A stretch of DNA of 64,000 bases from Draconibacterium sp. (lineage in GTDB: Bacteria; Bacteroidota; Bacteroidia; Bacteroidales; Prolixibacteraceae), in assembly GCA_016705335.1 (NCBI GenBank), contig JADIYN010000007.1, positions 1 to 64,000 of the forward strand, in the 5' to 3' direction. Shown one piece after another: positions 29,009-40,500 of the stretch. The notes below the pieces were generated by a model. That model was not told the origin of the DNA, did no database searches, and saw only the letters and a list, made by a program, of their open reading frames with translations. The position numbers were made by a program, and so were the translations under genes. The stretch's first letter is position 1; the number at the start of each line of letters is the position of its first letter.

Positions 29009-29365
29009 TTAAATCTCTTTTCCTTTAATAAATAATGACTCGTCGCCAAATTCTCCGGTACGGATGCGGTAAGATTCGTCGATAGTTGAAACGAATACTT
29101 TTCCATCACCGATTTCTCCTGTCCTGGCCGATTTCATGATTGCCAAAACTGTTTTTTCAACGTTTTTATCGCGAACAATTATTGATAGAATAGTACGTTC
29201 GATGGTACTGGTGTCGTAAACAACACCCCGGTAAACCCGGCCTTCTCTGGTTTGTCCGATTCCACGAACATCCCAGAAGGAAAAGAATTCAATACCTGCT
29301 TCGTTGAGCGCTTCTTTGACGTCGTCGAATTTTGTTTTGCGTATTATTGCTTCAATTTTTTTCAT
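29009..29365 (-). CDS. glnK: Nitrogen regulatory protein P-II (GlnK type)
   Basis: 118 aa from ATG 29365 (MKKIEAIIRKTKFDDVKEAL). Conserved PII core: GIEFFSFWDVRGIGQTREG, the T-loop RVYRGVVYDTSTIERT with a Tyr at the usual uridylylation position, and the C-terminal SARTGEIGDGKVFVSTIDES ATP-binding signature. The T-loop tip TSTIER replaces the enterobacterial DFLPK type. Linked to amtB, as GlnK proteins normally are, and so inferred to gate AmtB in response to ATP/ADP and 2-oxoglutarate. Confidence 0.93.
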   Translation of the reverse strand: MKKIEAIIRKTKFDDVKEALNEAGIEFFSFWDVRGIGQTREGRVYRGVVYDTSTIERTILSIIVRDKNVEKTVLAIMKSARTGEIGDGKVFVSTIDESYRIRTGEFGDESLFIKGKEI

Positions 29366-29383
29366 TTTCAATTTTTTTTATAT

Positions 29384-30121
29384 TTATAAGGAAATACCTA
29401 CGGCAATAAAGAAACCACCTGTAGATGGGTTAAGGATAACAGATCCTGAAACAGGCAGTGTAAAGCTGTCAGTGATTTTAATTTCTTTTGAAGTTCCTAC
29501 ATTGATGTTACAGATTCCAAAATCGTCAATTGCATCGCCATTATCATCTTCGTGCATCGTGTATTGTCCCTCACCGGCGCCCAATCCAATGCTGAAATTT
29601 TTGAAACCATAGCTTGCTTCCAAGTACATGTCACCTTTGTTTTCATCACCGTTGGCAGAAACAGAACCGTCGGGCATAAACATGTAAGCGCCTGTCAAAG
29701 ATAAACCCCCGACCCCAATGTTTACTAATGGTTCAAAGTAATGAGAAGCGCCGTCTAACCAGTCTCCACCAAAATAATAGTCGGTAACTGTGAAGCCCAA
29801 TGAAGCATTTTCACCGAGAGCAAAGCTGTAACCTGCATAGAGGTCAGCTTCAAAAGCCTCAGGAGAAATTGCATCAATCACATCCATAAGTCCACCGCTA
29901 TTTACAGAACCCCAGGCTCCGATAGATAAACCTCCGGTACTAAATTCAACAGACGGTTGGAAAGCAGGACCTGACCCAAATTTTAAACCCCTCCAGATAT
30001 AACTACTGTAAATATCCAGACTTGCACTCCATGGACTACTTTCTTCTTCCTGTGCATTTACATTCGGAATAAATGTGATCAACAGTAACACACTCGCAGT
30101 AATCATTAAAATCTTTTTCAT
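29384..30121 (-). CDS. TorF/Gcw_chp-type outer-membrane porin of the ammonium operon
   Basis: 245 aa. Signal peptide MKKILMITASVLLLITFIPN ending at NAQ, then an outer-membrane beta-barrel pattern: ASLDIYSSYIWRGLKFGSGP (the SxYxxRG signature of the Gcw_chp/TorF family), alternating amphipathic strands and a terminal strand STGGFFIAVGISL. First in the porin - glnK - amtB operon. The context suggests it eases passage of ammonium or small nitrogen compounds across the outer membrane; this is inference. Confidence 0.8.
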   Translation of the reverse strand: MKKILMITASVLLLITFIPNVNAQEEESSPWSASLDIYSSYIWRGLKFGSGPAFQPSVEFSTGGLSIGAWGSVNSGGLMDVIDAISPEAFEADLYAGYSFALGENASLGFTVTDYYFGGDWLDGASHYFEPLVNIGVGGLSLTGAYMFMPDGSVSANGDENKGDMYLEASYGFKNFSIGLGAGEGQYTMHEDDNGDAIDDFGICNINVGTSKEIKITDSFTLPVSGSVILNPSTGGFFIAVGISL

Positions 30122-30609
30122 AATCGTAATTTTTAAAAGTTAATTATTAATTGTGTTTTAAATCTTTCTCTTTTTATTATTTATTGTTATAAATTTTATA
30201 ACCCCCTGTTTTGATATTTGTAATTCTTAAAAATGATATAAATATTGTTTTGACCCCCTGTTATTTTGAATAACGGTTCAAATATGTGTATGTTTTTTGC
30301 TTTCGCATCTAAATTTGATCACTAATTAATATCTCTTAACAAATTTTTAATGTTTGATATAATTTATATTGCAAAATGGTAATAAAAGTTATTTAAAAAT
30401 ATCAAAAAACAATAAATATCACTATTCTACTGTCAATTGTCTAAAAAATGACAAATATTATCATTTTGTAAGGAAGGGAAATTGTTAAGTGTATATTCAT
30501 TATGTAAATAGTAAAAGGTGAGGTTGTTAAGTTTAGTGGTGTCAATAAATGAAAATGTCCAAAACAATCTGAATGTTATATTTTTCTAATTTTACACTTT
30601 CAAATCTTT
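30122..30609. promoter_or_regulatory. Divergent 488-bp region with two phased ACCCCCTGTT repeats
   Basis: Lies between the ammonium operon (minus) and an LTA-synthase-like gene (plus). Very A/T-rich except for two identical 10-bp words ACCCCCTGTT at 30201-30210 and 30253-30262, 52 bp apart (about five helical turns), each followed by a TTTTG word. They sit about 80 and 132 bp before the porin start. Candidate sites for a nitrogen-responsive regulator. No ORF, and no sigma-54 consensus that I can see. Confidence 0.5.
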
Positions 30610-32474
30610 ATGTTGAATGAATTTATTAGTTTGTTTCGAATGAGAAATCTGTTAGTTGCTTTTTTTAAATATTTTCTGTTTTGGCTGACTTATTTTCTGA
30701 TGTCGAAGCTTATATTCTTACTTTATAATTTTAGTTTAACAAGTTCACTGACTTTTGCAGAGATTTTGGGAATTTTCAGGTATGGAATGAAGATGGATTT
30801 ATCAATGGTTAGTTATCTAATGTTGATTCCCGGTATTTTGATTTCGTTTTCATTTCTGTTTAAACCTAAAATATTAGGTGGTGTTTTCAGGTTTTATACT
30901 TTGTTTCTTCTTCTGTTAATCACGTTTGTCAATTTACTCGATTTAGGCTTGTATCCGCATTGGGGAACCGCGTAGGAGTTTCTGCATTCGATTATATCGG
31001 CGATCCTGAAGGAGTTATTTCTAGTATTATTTGGAAAGATGTGTTAGCTGCTGTTGCTTTGTTTTTGTTTTATTTCGGGTTGTTTGCCTGGTTTTATAAC
31101 CGTTTCATACAGAAAAGTGTTTTAAAATCCACCGGGCAGAAATGGTATTTGTTACCGGTGATGATTTTTATTACAGCACTGTTATTTATTCCAATACGCG
31201 GTGGACTTGGTACTTCACCAATTAATTTAAGCACGGTTTCTTTTAGCAATAAATTATATGTAAACCATTCGGCTTATAATTTTTTGTGGCATTTCTTTAA
31301 AACTGTTGAAAAGGAAAAGAAAATGGTAAACCCTTGCATTTATTTCGAATCGGGCATTGCCAACGATAAGTTCAAATCATTTGAAAGCCAACGTATTGAG
31401 TCGGATTCGCTTTTAGTTAAGATTGATAAAAACAACCCACCCAACGTAATACTCATCATACTTGAAAGTTTTTCAGACAAAGTTATTTCATCGTTTGGAG
31501 GGAAATATGGAGTTTGTCCAAACCTTGATTCAATTAGTTCTGAATCAATAATATTCCCTTCGTTTTATGCAAGCGGAAACCGTTCAGACCGCGGAATGGC
31601 GGCCATTCTGGGGTCTTATCCATCATTGCTCACACAATCCATCATTAATTATCCCGAAAAATCAAAAAAACTCACAATGATGTCGGATTATTTTAACCGA
31701 AACGGATACTGGACTTCTTTTTACTATGGTGGCGATATCGATTTTTATAATCTGAAATCATTTGTTCTTCAGGGCGAATTTAATGACATTGTCGGACAGA
31801 AAGACTTTCCAAAAGAGATAAGAAATATGAGTAGCTGGGGCGCTCCGGATGGTTATCTTTTTGAAAGAGTTTTAACTGAAATAGATAAAAAACAACCTTT
31901 TTTTACTGTTGCTTACACACTGAGCAGCCATACTCCATATGATGTTCCCGCCAAAATAATAAAAGGCGAAGATACTGAAAGTAAATATTTGAATTCGATT
32001 GCATATGCTGACAGTTGTCTGGGTGATTTTATCCGGGCATTTAAAAAAACCAAATACTGGAGTAATTCTTTGGTAATAATTACTGCCGACCATGGTCATT
32101 TACATCCGGGTCCAACAGAAATTATTGAACCTGCAACCTACCGCATTCCGTTAATATGGACAGGTGGTATTGTTAAAAAACCTGCAGTGATCAATGAAAT
32201 TTGCGGGCAACCTGACCTTGCTCCAACACTGATAAAACAGTTTGGCTGGGAGCGTGATTCAGCTCTGTTTGGTCATGATGTTTTTTCATCGCCGCAGTAT
32301 GCTTTTTATATGTGGGATTCCGGTTGGGGATATATTTCCGAAGAAGGTGAATTTATTTACAATCAAAACGACAACAGTTTTAAAAGCTATTTTACCAATG
32401 GAAGTGCACAACCCGATTTTGATTTTGCAAAATCATATCTTCAGGTTCTGCATGATGATTTCCTGATGAAATAA
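30610..32474 (+). CDS. LTA synthase-like membrane sulfatase / phosphoglycerol transferase (one frameshift)
   Basis: The N-terminal part has about five membrane helices (FFKYFLFWLTYFLMSKLIFL ... YTLFLLLLITFVNLLDLGLY). One C appears missing at about 30968 (HWGTRVGVSAFDY expected), then the second frame runs on to 32474; about 621 codons in all. The periplasmic sulfatase-fold domain has NVILIILESFSDKVISSFGG (metal Glu), SGNRSDRGMAAILGSYPSL (nucleophile region, Ser or the usual Thr position), SSHTPYDVP and IITADHGHLHPG (metal Asp/His). Gram-negative relatives transfer phosphoglycerol or phosphoethanolamine to glycans or lipids; the substrate here is unknown. Confidence 0.85.
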
Positions 32475-32502
32475 AATATTTTAAAACTGAAATGGTTCAA
32501 AA

Positions 32503-34179
32503 TCACTTATAATCATCAACATTGATTGCAACCATCTTGCCCCTGTTTCTTTCTTTTGTTTGCGTAAATATCAGAACCGATTGTTTTAAATCGACAAGAT
32601 TTAACGGAACACTATAATTAAATGAAACATGTTCCTTAGGGGCAAGTTCCTCTTCTCCTGTTATTTGAAGTAATGGCGTTGTTGAAATCTCATTTTTTTT
32701 GTGCTGGTTAAAACCAATTAAAGGCATTGATGAATGGTTGAATTTTATGGTGTGGCCGGATAAGTTGGTCAACGTAATTTGCATATTTAAACTATCGTTT
32801 TTTATATCAACATTCGAATAACTCAAGTCAAGGTTTTTTAGCGACTGAAACTCAGGAATTACAATCGTTTTTACCTTTTTCCCGTTTTTAAGTTGAATAA
32901 GATCAGTATTTTCCATACGGTCAGGAATAATAATAAAAAGTGAATCTCCTTCGGCGGCTGATTCTTCATCCCATAGATCGAACTGGCAAAAACGATAACC
33001 CGGAGTAGCCAGATGGATTGAGGGATCACCGGTATAAAACTGGTATGTTCCCGGGAAATCAAAATTATTGAAGGAAGCAACTTTTTTTCCTGCAGCCATT
33101 TTCTTAATTTGCTCTGCTGCTGCTTTATGGTTGTAAAACGAAATTTTGAATTGCTTGTAATTGGGAATAAAATCAGCAGCCAGATAAAACCGAAAAATCA
33201 GGAGGATGACTACAATAGGCAGAGCTAACCTGGTGAACCACTTTTTCAATACTGGTTTATTTGAAATAATCGGATAAGTGGCTATTATAAGTAAAGGCGT
33301 AATCGCAGTTGTGTAATGTGCTTCAATCCGGTTTTTAAAACTCATCAGGAAAAAGAAAATATAAAAGCCCAATACGCTGAATATGATAGCTCTTCTATAC
33401 GGATCACGATTGACTTTGAATTTACTCAATCCAAAAAATACTAATAAACCGGTGAGCGGTCCTGCAACCAGTAATTGACTGGTAATGTTGTTTTGAACTG
33501 TCCAAAATCTAACAGGTTTCGTACGATCGCTAAGATGATATTTAAAAGTGGGGAAGTGATTTTCGATTTGCCATAAAATATGTGGGCTCAATAATACAAT
33601 GGTAACTATCACAGTAATCCAAAAATACTTGTTTCTCAGTAGTTTTAAATTCGACAAAACTACCAATCCCAAAGCCACAAATGCGTGGTATTTACTATAA
33701 ATCATTGCGGCAGCAACAAAAGCTAATATAAGCGCCATTTTTATATTGGGTGCGGCAACAAATTTTTTATACCCAAGGAAAAAAAGTAAAGTAAAAAATA
33801 CAAGCGGGGTATCAGGAAGCGCCATGAAACCGCCAATATGTGTATGTACCAATGGAAATGAAATAATAAACAGTCCAAGAAAAAAAAGATCCTTTTTTTC
33901 ATCCAGTTCATTAATTATCAATGCCAGTGTTAATGTCGATATCAGTATAAAAAACAACCGCACACCAAGTTCGTTGTGCATAATTGAATCTCCCAGAAAA
34001 ACGAGGAATGCGGCCATTGGCGGATGATCAAAATATCCCCAGGCAAGGTGTTGTGAATACATCCAGTAATAAGATTCATCAGCATGCATATTTGTAAAAG
34101 CTGATTGAAGTACATTCAAAACCAGCCAACCTGCCAGTAAAAAGTAGTGCTTTCTTTCAAGGTTCGAAAATAGCTTCAT
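32503..34179 (-). CDS. GT39-family (ArnT-like) membrane glycosyltransferase
   Basis: 558 aa. Many membrane helices, with the first periplasmic loop ADESYYWMYSQHLAWGYFDH carrying the Asp-Glu pair of GT-C enzymes and HPPMAAFL following. The C-terminal part (from about 340) is soluble and periplasmic, ending in a beta-rich segment. Uses a polyprenyl-phosphate sugar donor in the known families. It begins 6 bp after the next GT39 gene ends, so the two are co-transcribed. Acceptor unknown; modification of lipid A or surface glycans is plausible. Convergent with the LTA-synthase-like gene. Confidence 0.82.
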   Translation of the reverse strand: MKLFSNLERKHYFLLAGWLVLNVLQSAFTNMHADESYYWMYSQHLAWGYFDHPPMAAFLVFLGDSIMHNELGVRLFFILISTLTLALIINELDEKKDLFFLGLFIISFPLVHTHIGGFMALPDTPLVFFTLLFFLGYKKFVAAPNIKMALILAFVAAAMIYSKYHAFVALGLVVLSNLKLLRNKYFWITVIVTIVLLSPHILWQIENHFPTFKYHLSDRTKPVRFWTVQNNITSQLLVAGPLTGLLVFFGLSKFKVNRDPYRRAIIFSVLGFYIFFFLMSFKNRIEAHYTTAITPLLIIATYPIISNKPVLKKWFTRLALPIVVILLIFRFYLAADFIPNYKQFKISFYNHKAAAEQIKKMAAGKKVASFNNFDFPGTYQFYTGDPSIHLATPGYRFCQFDLWDEESAAEGDSLFIIIPDRMENTDLIQLKNGKKVKTIVIPEFQSLKNLDLSYSNVDIKNDSLNMQITLTNLSGHTIKFNHSSMPLIGFNQHKKNEISTTPLLQITGEEELAPKEHVSFNYSVPLNLVDLKQSVLIFTQTKERNRGKMVAINVDDYK

Positions 34180-34185
34180 TGTGTT

Positions 34186-35833
34186 TTAATTAGGCATTTT
34201 TATCAAGTACATTGGTTGCAAAACTTTGTCCCTGGTTTTGGGATTAATAAATCGCCCGCCCCGATTCAAATACAAATGTTTATATTCAATAATTGTATCG
34301 GTTTCAATTTTGAGCGCTTCAAATTCTTCGAATCCTTCGGGATCGGTAAATATCCAGCTACCTTTTGTTTCAGCTGCTTTTTTAAGCTCAGATTTCGATT
34401 TTAGTTGAGTGGCCTGCGGTTCGCTGTAAAAAAATAGTTCGTATTGTCCGTATTTATAGTTGTAAAGTTTGTTGGTTGGACCTGCATTTGCCGTAAAATA
34501 GCGTGCAACTTTCGGAGGTGCCTGAAGACTAAACATATATGGGAAAACGTGTGTGTTCAGCAATAAAATTAATAATCCAAACGAAATTAATGTAGGAATT
34601 AAAAAACGGATCAATTCGTCTTTGATTTTGAAAATGGCATATAAAGTAAATACGATACCCGTTACTACACCTATCCAGTAGCCAGATTTTGGAAAAGGAA
34701 ACAGATAAAATGCAACTGTAAAAATCATCAGCCACAAAATTATAACCACAAAGTTTTGAGCTGAAAGATACACTTTGTAAAGTTTTTGTTTGTTTTCGAT
34801 GGCAATATCAGCCCATTTGGCTGTTAAAACTGCAATTAGGGGAACAATGGCAAAAATATAGTTGGGAAGTTGGCTGCTTGCAGAGTTTAGAATGATAAAG
34901 AAGATCCAGATTCCGGTAAATGTAAAATATTCAGTTGTACGGAATTTGTTCTTTATTAAGAATTTGAATTCATAAAACACTGAAATAAAGAAAATTAAAC
35001 TCCACGGTAAAAAAAGATACACCAAACTATGAACGTAAAAAATCGGGTCGTTCACTGCCTGTACATACGAACCGGTAATCCGGCCAACGTTGTTTTCCCA
35101 GAAGAAAAACCGGATTCCCGCCCAACCAAATTGATTCATTAAACCAATTAATGCCGGACTTGCAACAACAAATGCAAGTATAATTCCTAAAAACCACCGG
35201 TAATCAAACAAAAACCGAAAATCTTTTTTTAGTAAAATATGTCCAATTACAGCAAAAGCAGGTATTGCAGCGCCAATTGGCCCTTTACTTAACATAGCCA
35301 AACCAATTGCTATAAATCCCAAAATCCAGTGTTTGTTTTTTTTGGTTTTTATAAACTCAAAAAGTTGCCAAAGTGCCAGGGTTACAAATGCCTGAAGTGG
35401 AGTGTCGGCATGAATATCCATACTGTAAAGCGAATAGATAACCGAAAATGCCAAAAAAGTCGCTGTCAGATATCCAACCCTTGAATTATATAAACTTTTT
35501 CCAAGTTGGAAACCCCAGTAAAATCCTGCAAATACCAATAAAAGAATAGGTAGCTTAAACCAGAAATTTGAAATGCCGCCAATTGAAAAACCCAGTGCCC
35601 CCAGCCAAAACATCATTGGAGGTTTTTGGTCGTATGCATCACCATGAATAGTCAAATTAATGTAATTCCCCATTCTGAAAAGTTTCTTTTGCAACAGTTG
35701 CATATTTCCCGGCATCACGCGTTACATCTATCTGTAAGCCATAAAAATAGCTGCAAAGCGCAACAATAATTACAAAAATGTACATAACCCGAATCAAAGT
35801 TTTATTGGGTATGGATTTGGTTGTAAATGACAT
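34186..35833 (-). CDS. GT39-family membrane glycosyltransferase (one frameshift)
   Basis: Start ATG 35833 (MSFTTKSIPNKTLIRVMYIF). The first frame ends ...DVTRDAGKYATVAKETFQNG; a break near 35665 leads into NYINLTIHGDAYDQKPPMMF, which together form the GT-C loop (Asp-Ala-Gly-x-Tyr ... Gly-x-x-Tyr-x-x-Lys-Pro-Pro). About a dozen membrane helices and a short soluble C-terminus follow; about 549 codons. First gene of a two-gene operon with its paralogue. Confidence 0.82.
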
Positions 35834-35942
35834 TAATTTCAAATTTTAAAAACCGCGATAAAAGTCGCAATTATTTTGCACAATGTGAAATACACGTGTA
35901 AAACCAAAACTATCAGCATACTACTATTCAACTTGAATTCGA

Positions 35943-35950
35943 TATATTTG
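35943..35950 (+). promoter_or_regulatory. Candidate argH promoter -7 element
   Basis: TATATTTG (exact TAnnTTTG) 23 bp before the argH ATG; -33 weak. I see no ARG-box-like palindrome here. Confidence 0.4.
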
Positions 35951-35972
35951 CCAAAATCAAAATTTGTAGAAA

Positions 35973-37303
35973 ATGAAACTCTGGGAAAAGGGAATTCCTG
36001 TTAACAAAGCAATTGAGAAGTTTACTGTCGGAAAAGATCGCGAACTTGATCTATATCTCGCACCATTCGATATTTTGGGTTCCATGGCACATATTACTAT
36101 GCTTGAATCTGTTGGATTGATCGGGAAAGATGAATTGCCCGTATTGATGCGGGAGTTAAAAAAATTATACGAAATTGCGATTAACAAAGAATTTGTAATT
36201 GACGAGGATGTTGAAGATGTTCATTCGCAGGTAGAGTTCCTGCTTACAAAAGAGTTGGGCGATTTAGGCAAAAAAATCCACAGCGGGCGGTCACGCAACG
36301 ACCAGGTTTTGCTTGATTTAAAACTTTTACCCGCGATGCAATCAGGGAAATAGTTGAAAGTACGTCAGCAATAATTGATGTTTTGTTGAAAAGGGCTGAA
36401 GAAACAAAGGGAATTTTAATGCCGGGCTACACCCACCTTCAAATCGCAATGCCATCTTCGTTTGGCTTGTGGTTTAGTGCGTTTGCCGAAAGCCTGACCG
36501 ATGATTTGGAATTACTGCTTTCTGCATATAAAATCACAAATCAAAATCCATTGGGTTCAGCCGCCGGTTATGGTTCTTCATTTCCGCTAAACCGCCAGAT
36601 GACAACCGATTTACTAGGGTTTTCGAAAATGAATTATAATGTTGTTTACGCTCAAATGGGTCGCGGCAAAGTTGAAAAAATCGTGTCGTTTGCTTTGGCA
36701 AATCTGGCAGCAACGCTTTCAAAACTGGCATTCGATGTTTGTTTGTTTATGAGTCAGAATTTCAATTTTGTGAGTTTGCCCGCCGAATTTACTACTGGCT
36801 CGAGTATAATGCCACACAAAAAAAATCCTGATGTATTTGAGTTGGTTCGTGCTAAATGTAACAAACTGCAAGGTGTTCCCAACCAAATTTCCTTGATAAT
36901 TAATAATCTGTCAAGCGGTTATTTTCGCGACCTGCAAATTGTGAAAGAAGTTTTTCTCCCTTCGTTTAAAGAACTTAACGATTGTTTGAATATTGCAACT
37001 TTAGCCATCGAAAATATGACAGTAAAGGAAAATATTCTTGATGACCCGAAATACGATTTAATTTTTAGTGTTGAAACTGTTAATAACCTTGTTTTACAAG
37101 GAATACCATTTCGTGAAGCTTACCAAAAAGTCGGGGAACAAATTGAAGCAGGTAACTTTAAACCCGAAAAAGAAGTAAAACATACCCATGGAGGAAGTAT
37201 TGGAAATTTGATGCTTGATAAAATTTCCGATTATAAAAGGGAAAAAATAGAAAGCTTTAATTTTGATGAAATTGAAAGTGCCATTAATCGGTTGCTAGGT
37301 TAA
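35973..37303 (+). CDS. argH: Argininosuccinate lyase ArgH (one frameshift)
   Basis: Splits argininosuccinate into arginine and fumarate. N-terminal frame MKLWEKGIPVNKAIEKFTVG ... EDVHSQVEFLL and KIHSGRSRNDQVLLDLKL; one T seems missing near 36330, after which the frame runs TRDAIREIVEST and, in the next segment, GYTHLQIAMPSSFGLW, then the fumarase/aspartase signature TTGSSIMPHKKNPDVFELV and the C-terminal domain. About 444 codons, normal. It is 22 kb from the rest of the arginine operon and has its own promoter. Confidence 0.93.
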
Positions 37304-37431
37304 ATTATAGAAGTGGTTGAAAATAAGACTAATTTCACTTTATTTATATTTTTCAGGCCTATTTGTATCGTAAACCGTAATAACAGAAAGGTTAAGAGTA
37401 TGTTATTAAGCATGTTTTGCTCCGGTATAAA

Positions 37432-37462
37432 TTGTGAAATATAGGGCATTTCATTATTTTTG
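37432..37462 (+). promoter_or_regulatory. Candidate gltB promoter
   Basis: TTG (37432-37434), 20-bp spacer and TATTTTTG (37455-37462, exact consensus). Predicted leader of about 105 nt. The rest of the argH-gltB gap (37304-37573) shows nothing else distinct. Confidence 0.45.
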
Positions 37463-37573
37463 GTTTCACTTTGTAAGAAAAATACGATTTTTGCTTTCAA
37501 TTTTACAGCGATTGGTTCAGTTGCAATCAGTTAGCTGTTATTTTATGCAAAATGGTTTAAAAAAAGATATAAA

Positions 37574-40500
37574 ATGATATACACGAGATTACCTGAGGCG
37601 CAAGGATTATATAATCCGCAGAATGAACATGATAACTGTGGGATTGGATTTGTTGCCCATATCAAAGGTAAACCTTCACACGATATAGTACTTAGAGGTT
37701 TGGATGTCCTCTTAAACATGGATCACCGTGGTGCCACAAGTGCCGACAATACAACAGGGGATGGCGCAGGTTTGCTGATGCAGATTCCGCATCAATTCAT
37801 TACTGAAGTTTTGAAGTTGGATGTGGGTGAAAAAGGAAATTACGGAACAGGTATAATTTTCTTGCCAAAAGACGAAACAGAAGCCGCTCTTTGTATCGAT
37901 GTGCTAAGCAAACATATTAGAGAAGAAGGTCTTACATTGGTCGGATATCGTGATGTTCCAGTTGATAGTTCGGCACCCGGCGAAATTGCAAAAACAACTG
38001 AACCTACAGTAAAACAGGTTTTTATTCGTGCCAATCTTGAAAGGGAAGCTTTGGAAAGAAAACTTTTCATGGTTCGCAAACTTGCAGAAAAAGAGATCCG
38101 CGACTCGGATTTGAAATTTAAAGATTGGTTTTATCAACCGAGTTTATCTGCCAAAATTATCGTTTATAAAGGCATGTTTACGCCCTCGCAATTGCGCGAT
38201 TATTATCTCGATTTTAAACACGAAAAATTTAAAAGTGCAATTGCATTGGTACATTCCCGTTTCAGTACCAACACATTTCCTACCTGGAACCTTGCTCAAC
38301 CATTCCGAATGATTGCCCACAACGGCGAAATAAATACTGTACGCGGAAACCGACTTTGGATGCAAGCCCGTGAGGGATTGATGAAATCGGATATTTTCGG
38401 AGACGATTTAAAAAAATTGCTACCCATTATTGAACCGGGAAAATCTGATTCAGCATCATTTGACAATGTGCTGGAATTTTTAAATATGACCGGAAGAACG
38501 ATTCCACATGCTTTATGTATGATGATTCCCGAATCATTCAACCAAAAAAATCCAATCCCGGAGAGTTTAAAAGCATTTTATGAATACCATTCTACTATTA
38601 TGGAACCTTGGGACGGGCCCGCTTCTATGGTATTCTCAGACGGCAGATATATTGGAGGAACATTAGACAGGAACGGTTTAAGGCCATCAAGATATATAAT
38701 TACAAAAAGCGATTTGATTGTTATGGGTTCCGAAGTTGGAGTCCAGACTTTTGAGCCTGAAGAAATAAAAATGAAAGGTCGTTTACGTCCCGGAAAAATA
38801 TTATTGGTTGATACTCAACTTGGTATTATTATTCCCGATGAAGAGGTTAAAGACCAGTTAAGCAGGCAGCACCCGTATGAAATGTGGCTCAAGGAGAATC
38901 GCCTGATGATGGACGATATCAAAGTAAAAACCAGGGTTCCTTCATCAATCGAAAATTTCGAAACCTATTCAAAAGTATTTGGTTATTCGAAAGAGGATAT
39001 GTACGAAATCATCCTTCCTATGAGCGATTTAAGTGTCGAACCAACCAGCTCGATGGGAAATGATGCGCCATTGGCGGTGTTTTCCGATAAACCAAAACGC
39101 TTATTCAATTACTTCAAACAAATGTTTGCGCAGGTAACCAATCCTCCAATTGACTCAATTCGTGAAGGACTGGTTATGGCTCTTACCAATTATATAGGCT
39201 CTTTAAGTTCAAATTTACTTAAAGATTCGCCTGAACATTGCAGGTTGGTAAAATTCGATAGCCCAATCCTGACCAATACCAATCTTGGTAAAATAAAAGA
39301 TTTAAAAGACGATCTTTTTACCCATAAAACAATCCCAATGGTCTTCCCGGTTAAGGAAGGACATAAAGGACTTGAGTCGGGCCTTGAAGAAATATTGGCA
39401 GAAGCTGAAAAAGCTGTTGATGAAAAAAAGAACTACATTATACTTTCCGACAGGAATATATCTGAAGATTATGCACCAATCCCGTCGCTGCTTGCTGTAG
39501 CTGCTGTGCACCACCACCTTATAAAAACAAAAAAAGGATGCAGGTGGGTATAATCGTGGAAACAGGGGAAGCTCGCGAAATAAACCATTTTGCTCTTTTG
39601 CTTGGCTATGGAGCGAGCATTATCAATCCTTACCTCGCTTTTGCCGCAATCGATCATCTGGTTAAAGAAGGCAAAATCGAAAAGGAATATAACGAAGCAA
39701 GAAAGAATTATATAAAGTCAATAGACAAAGGTTTATTGAAAGTAATTTCGAAAATGGGGATTTCTACCTTGCGTAGTTATCACGGTGCACAAATATTTGA
39801 AGCCATTGGAATAAGCCAGGAATTGATTGACAAATATTTCACGGGTACTATATCAAAAATTGGTGGTGTTGGTTTGGAAGAAATTACAAAAGAGGCTTTA
39901 ATGTTTCATGCTGAGGCATATAAAAAAGAAGTCGCGCCAGAACCATTTGGTTTTGAAAATGCCGGTGTATATGCCTGGAGAAAATATGGCGAACACCATG
40001 CATGGAACCCTGAAACTATTGGTTTGCTGCAATGGGCAACACGCACAAACGACTATTCGAAATACAAAGAGTACAGTGCTCTTGTTGACAACGAAAACAG
40101 GAAACCTGCATTTATTCGTGGTTGTTTTAATTTGAAAAAGAATCCAATTCCTATCGATCAGGTTGAGTCGGTTGAAGATATAATGAAACGGTTTGTTACC
40201 GGAGCAATGTCTTACGGATCAATTAGCAAGGAAGCACATGAAGCTCTTGCAATAACTATGAATACCATCGGAGGTCGCAGTAACACCGGCGAAGGTGGCG
40301 AAGACCCTGCACGTTTTGGCACAATAAAAAATAGTAAGATAAAACAAGTTGCTTCGGGGAGGTTTGGTGTTACAAACAACTACCTGGTTAATGCTGATGA
40401 ATTGCAAATTAAAATTGCACAGGGTGCAAAACCAGGTGAAGGCGGACAGTTGCCGGGATATAAAGTAAATAATATCATTGCAAAATTAAGGAATTCAACA

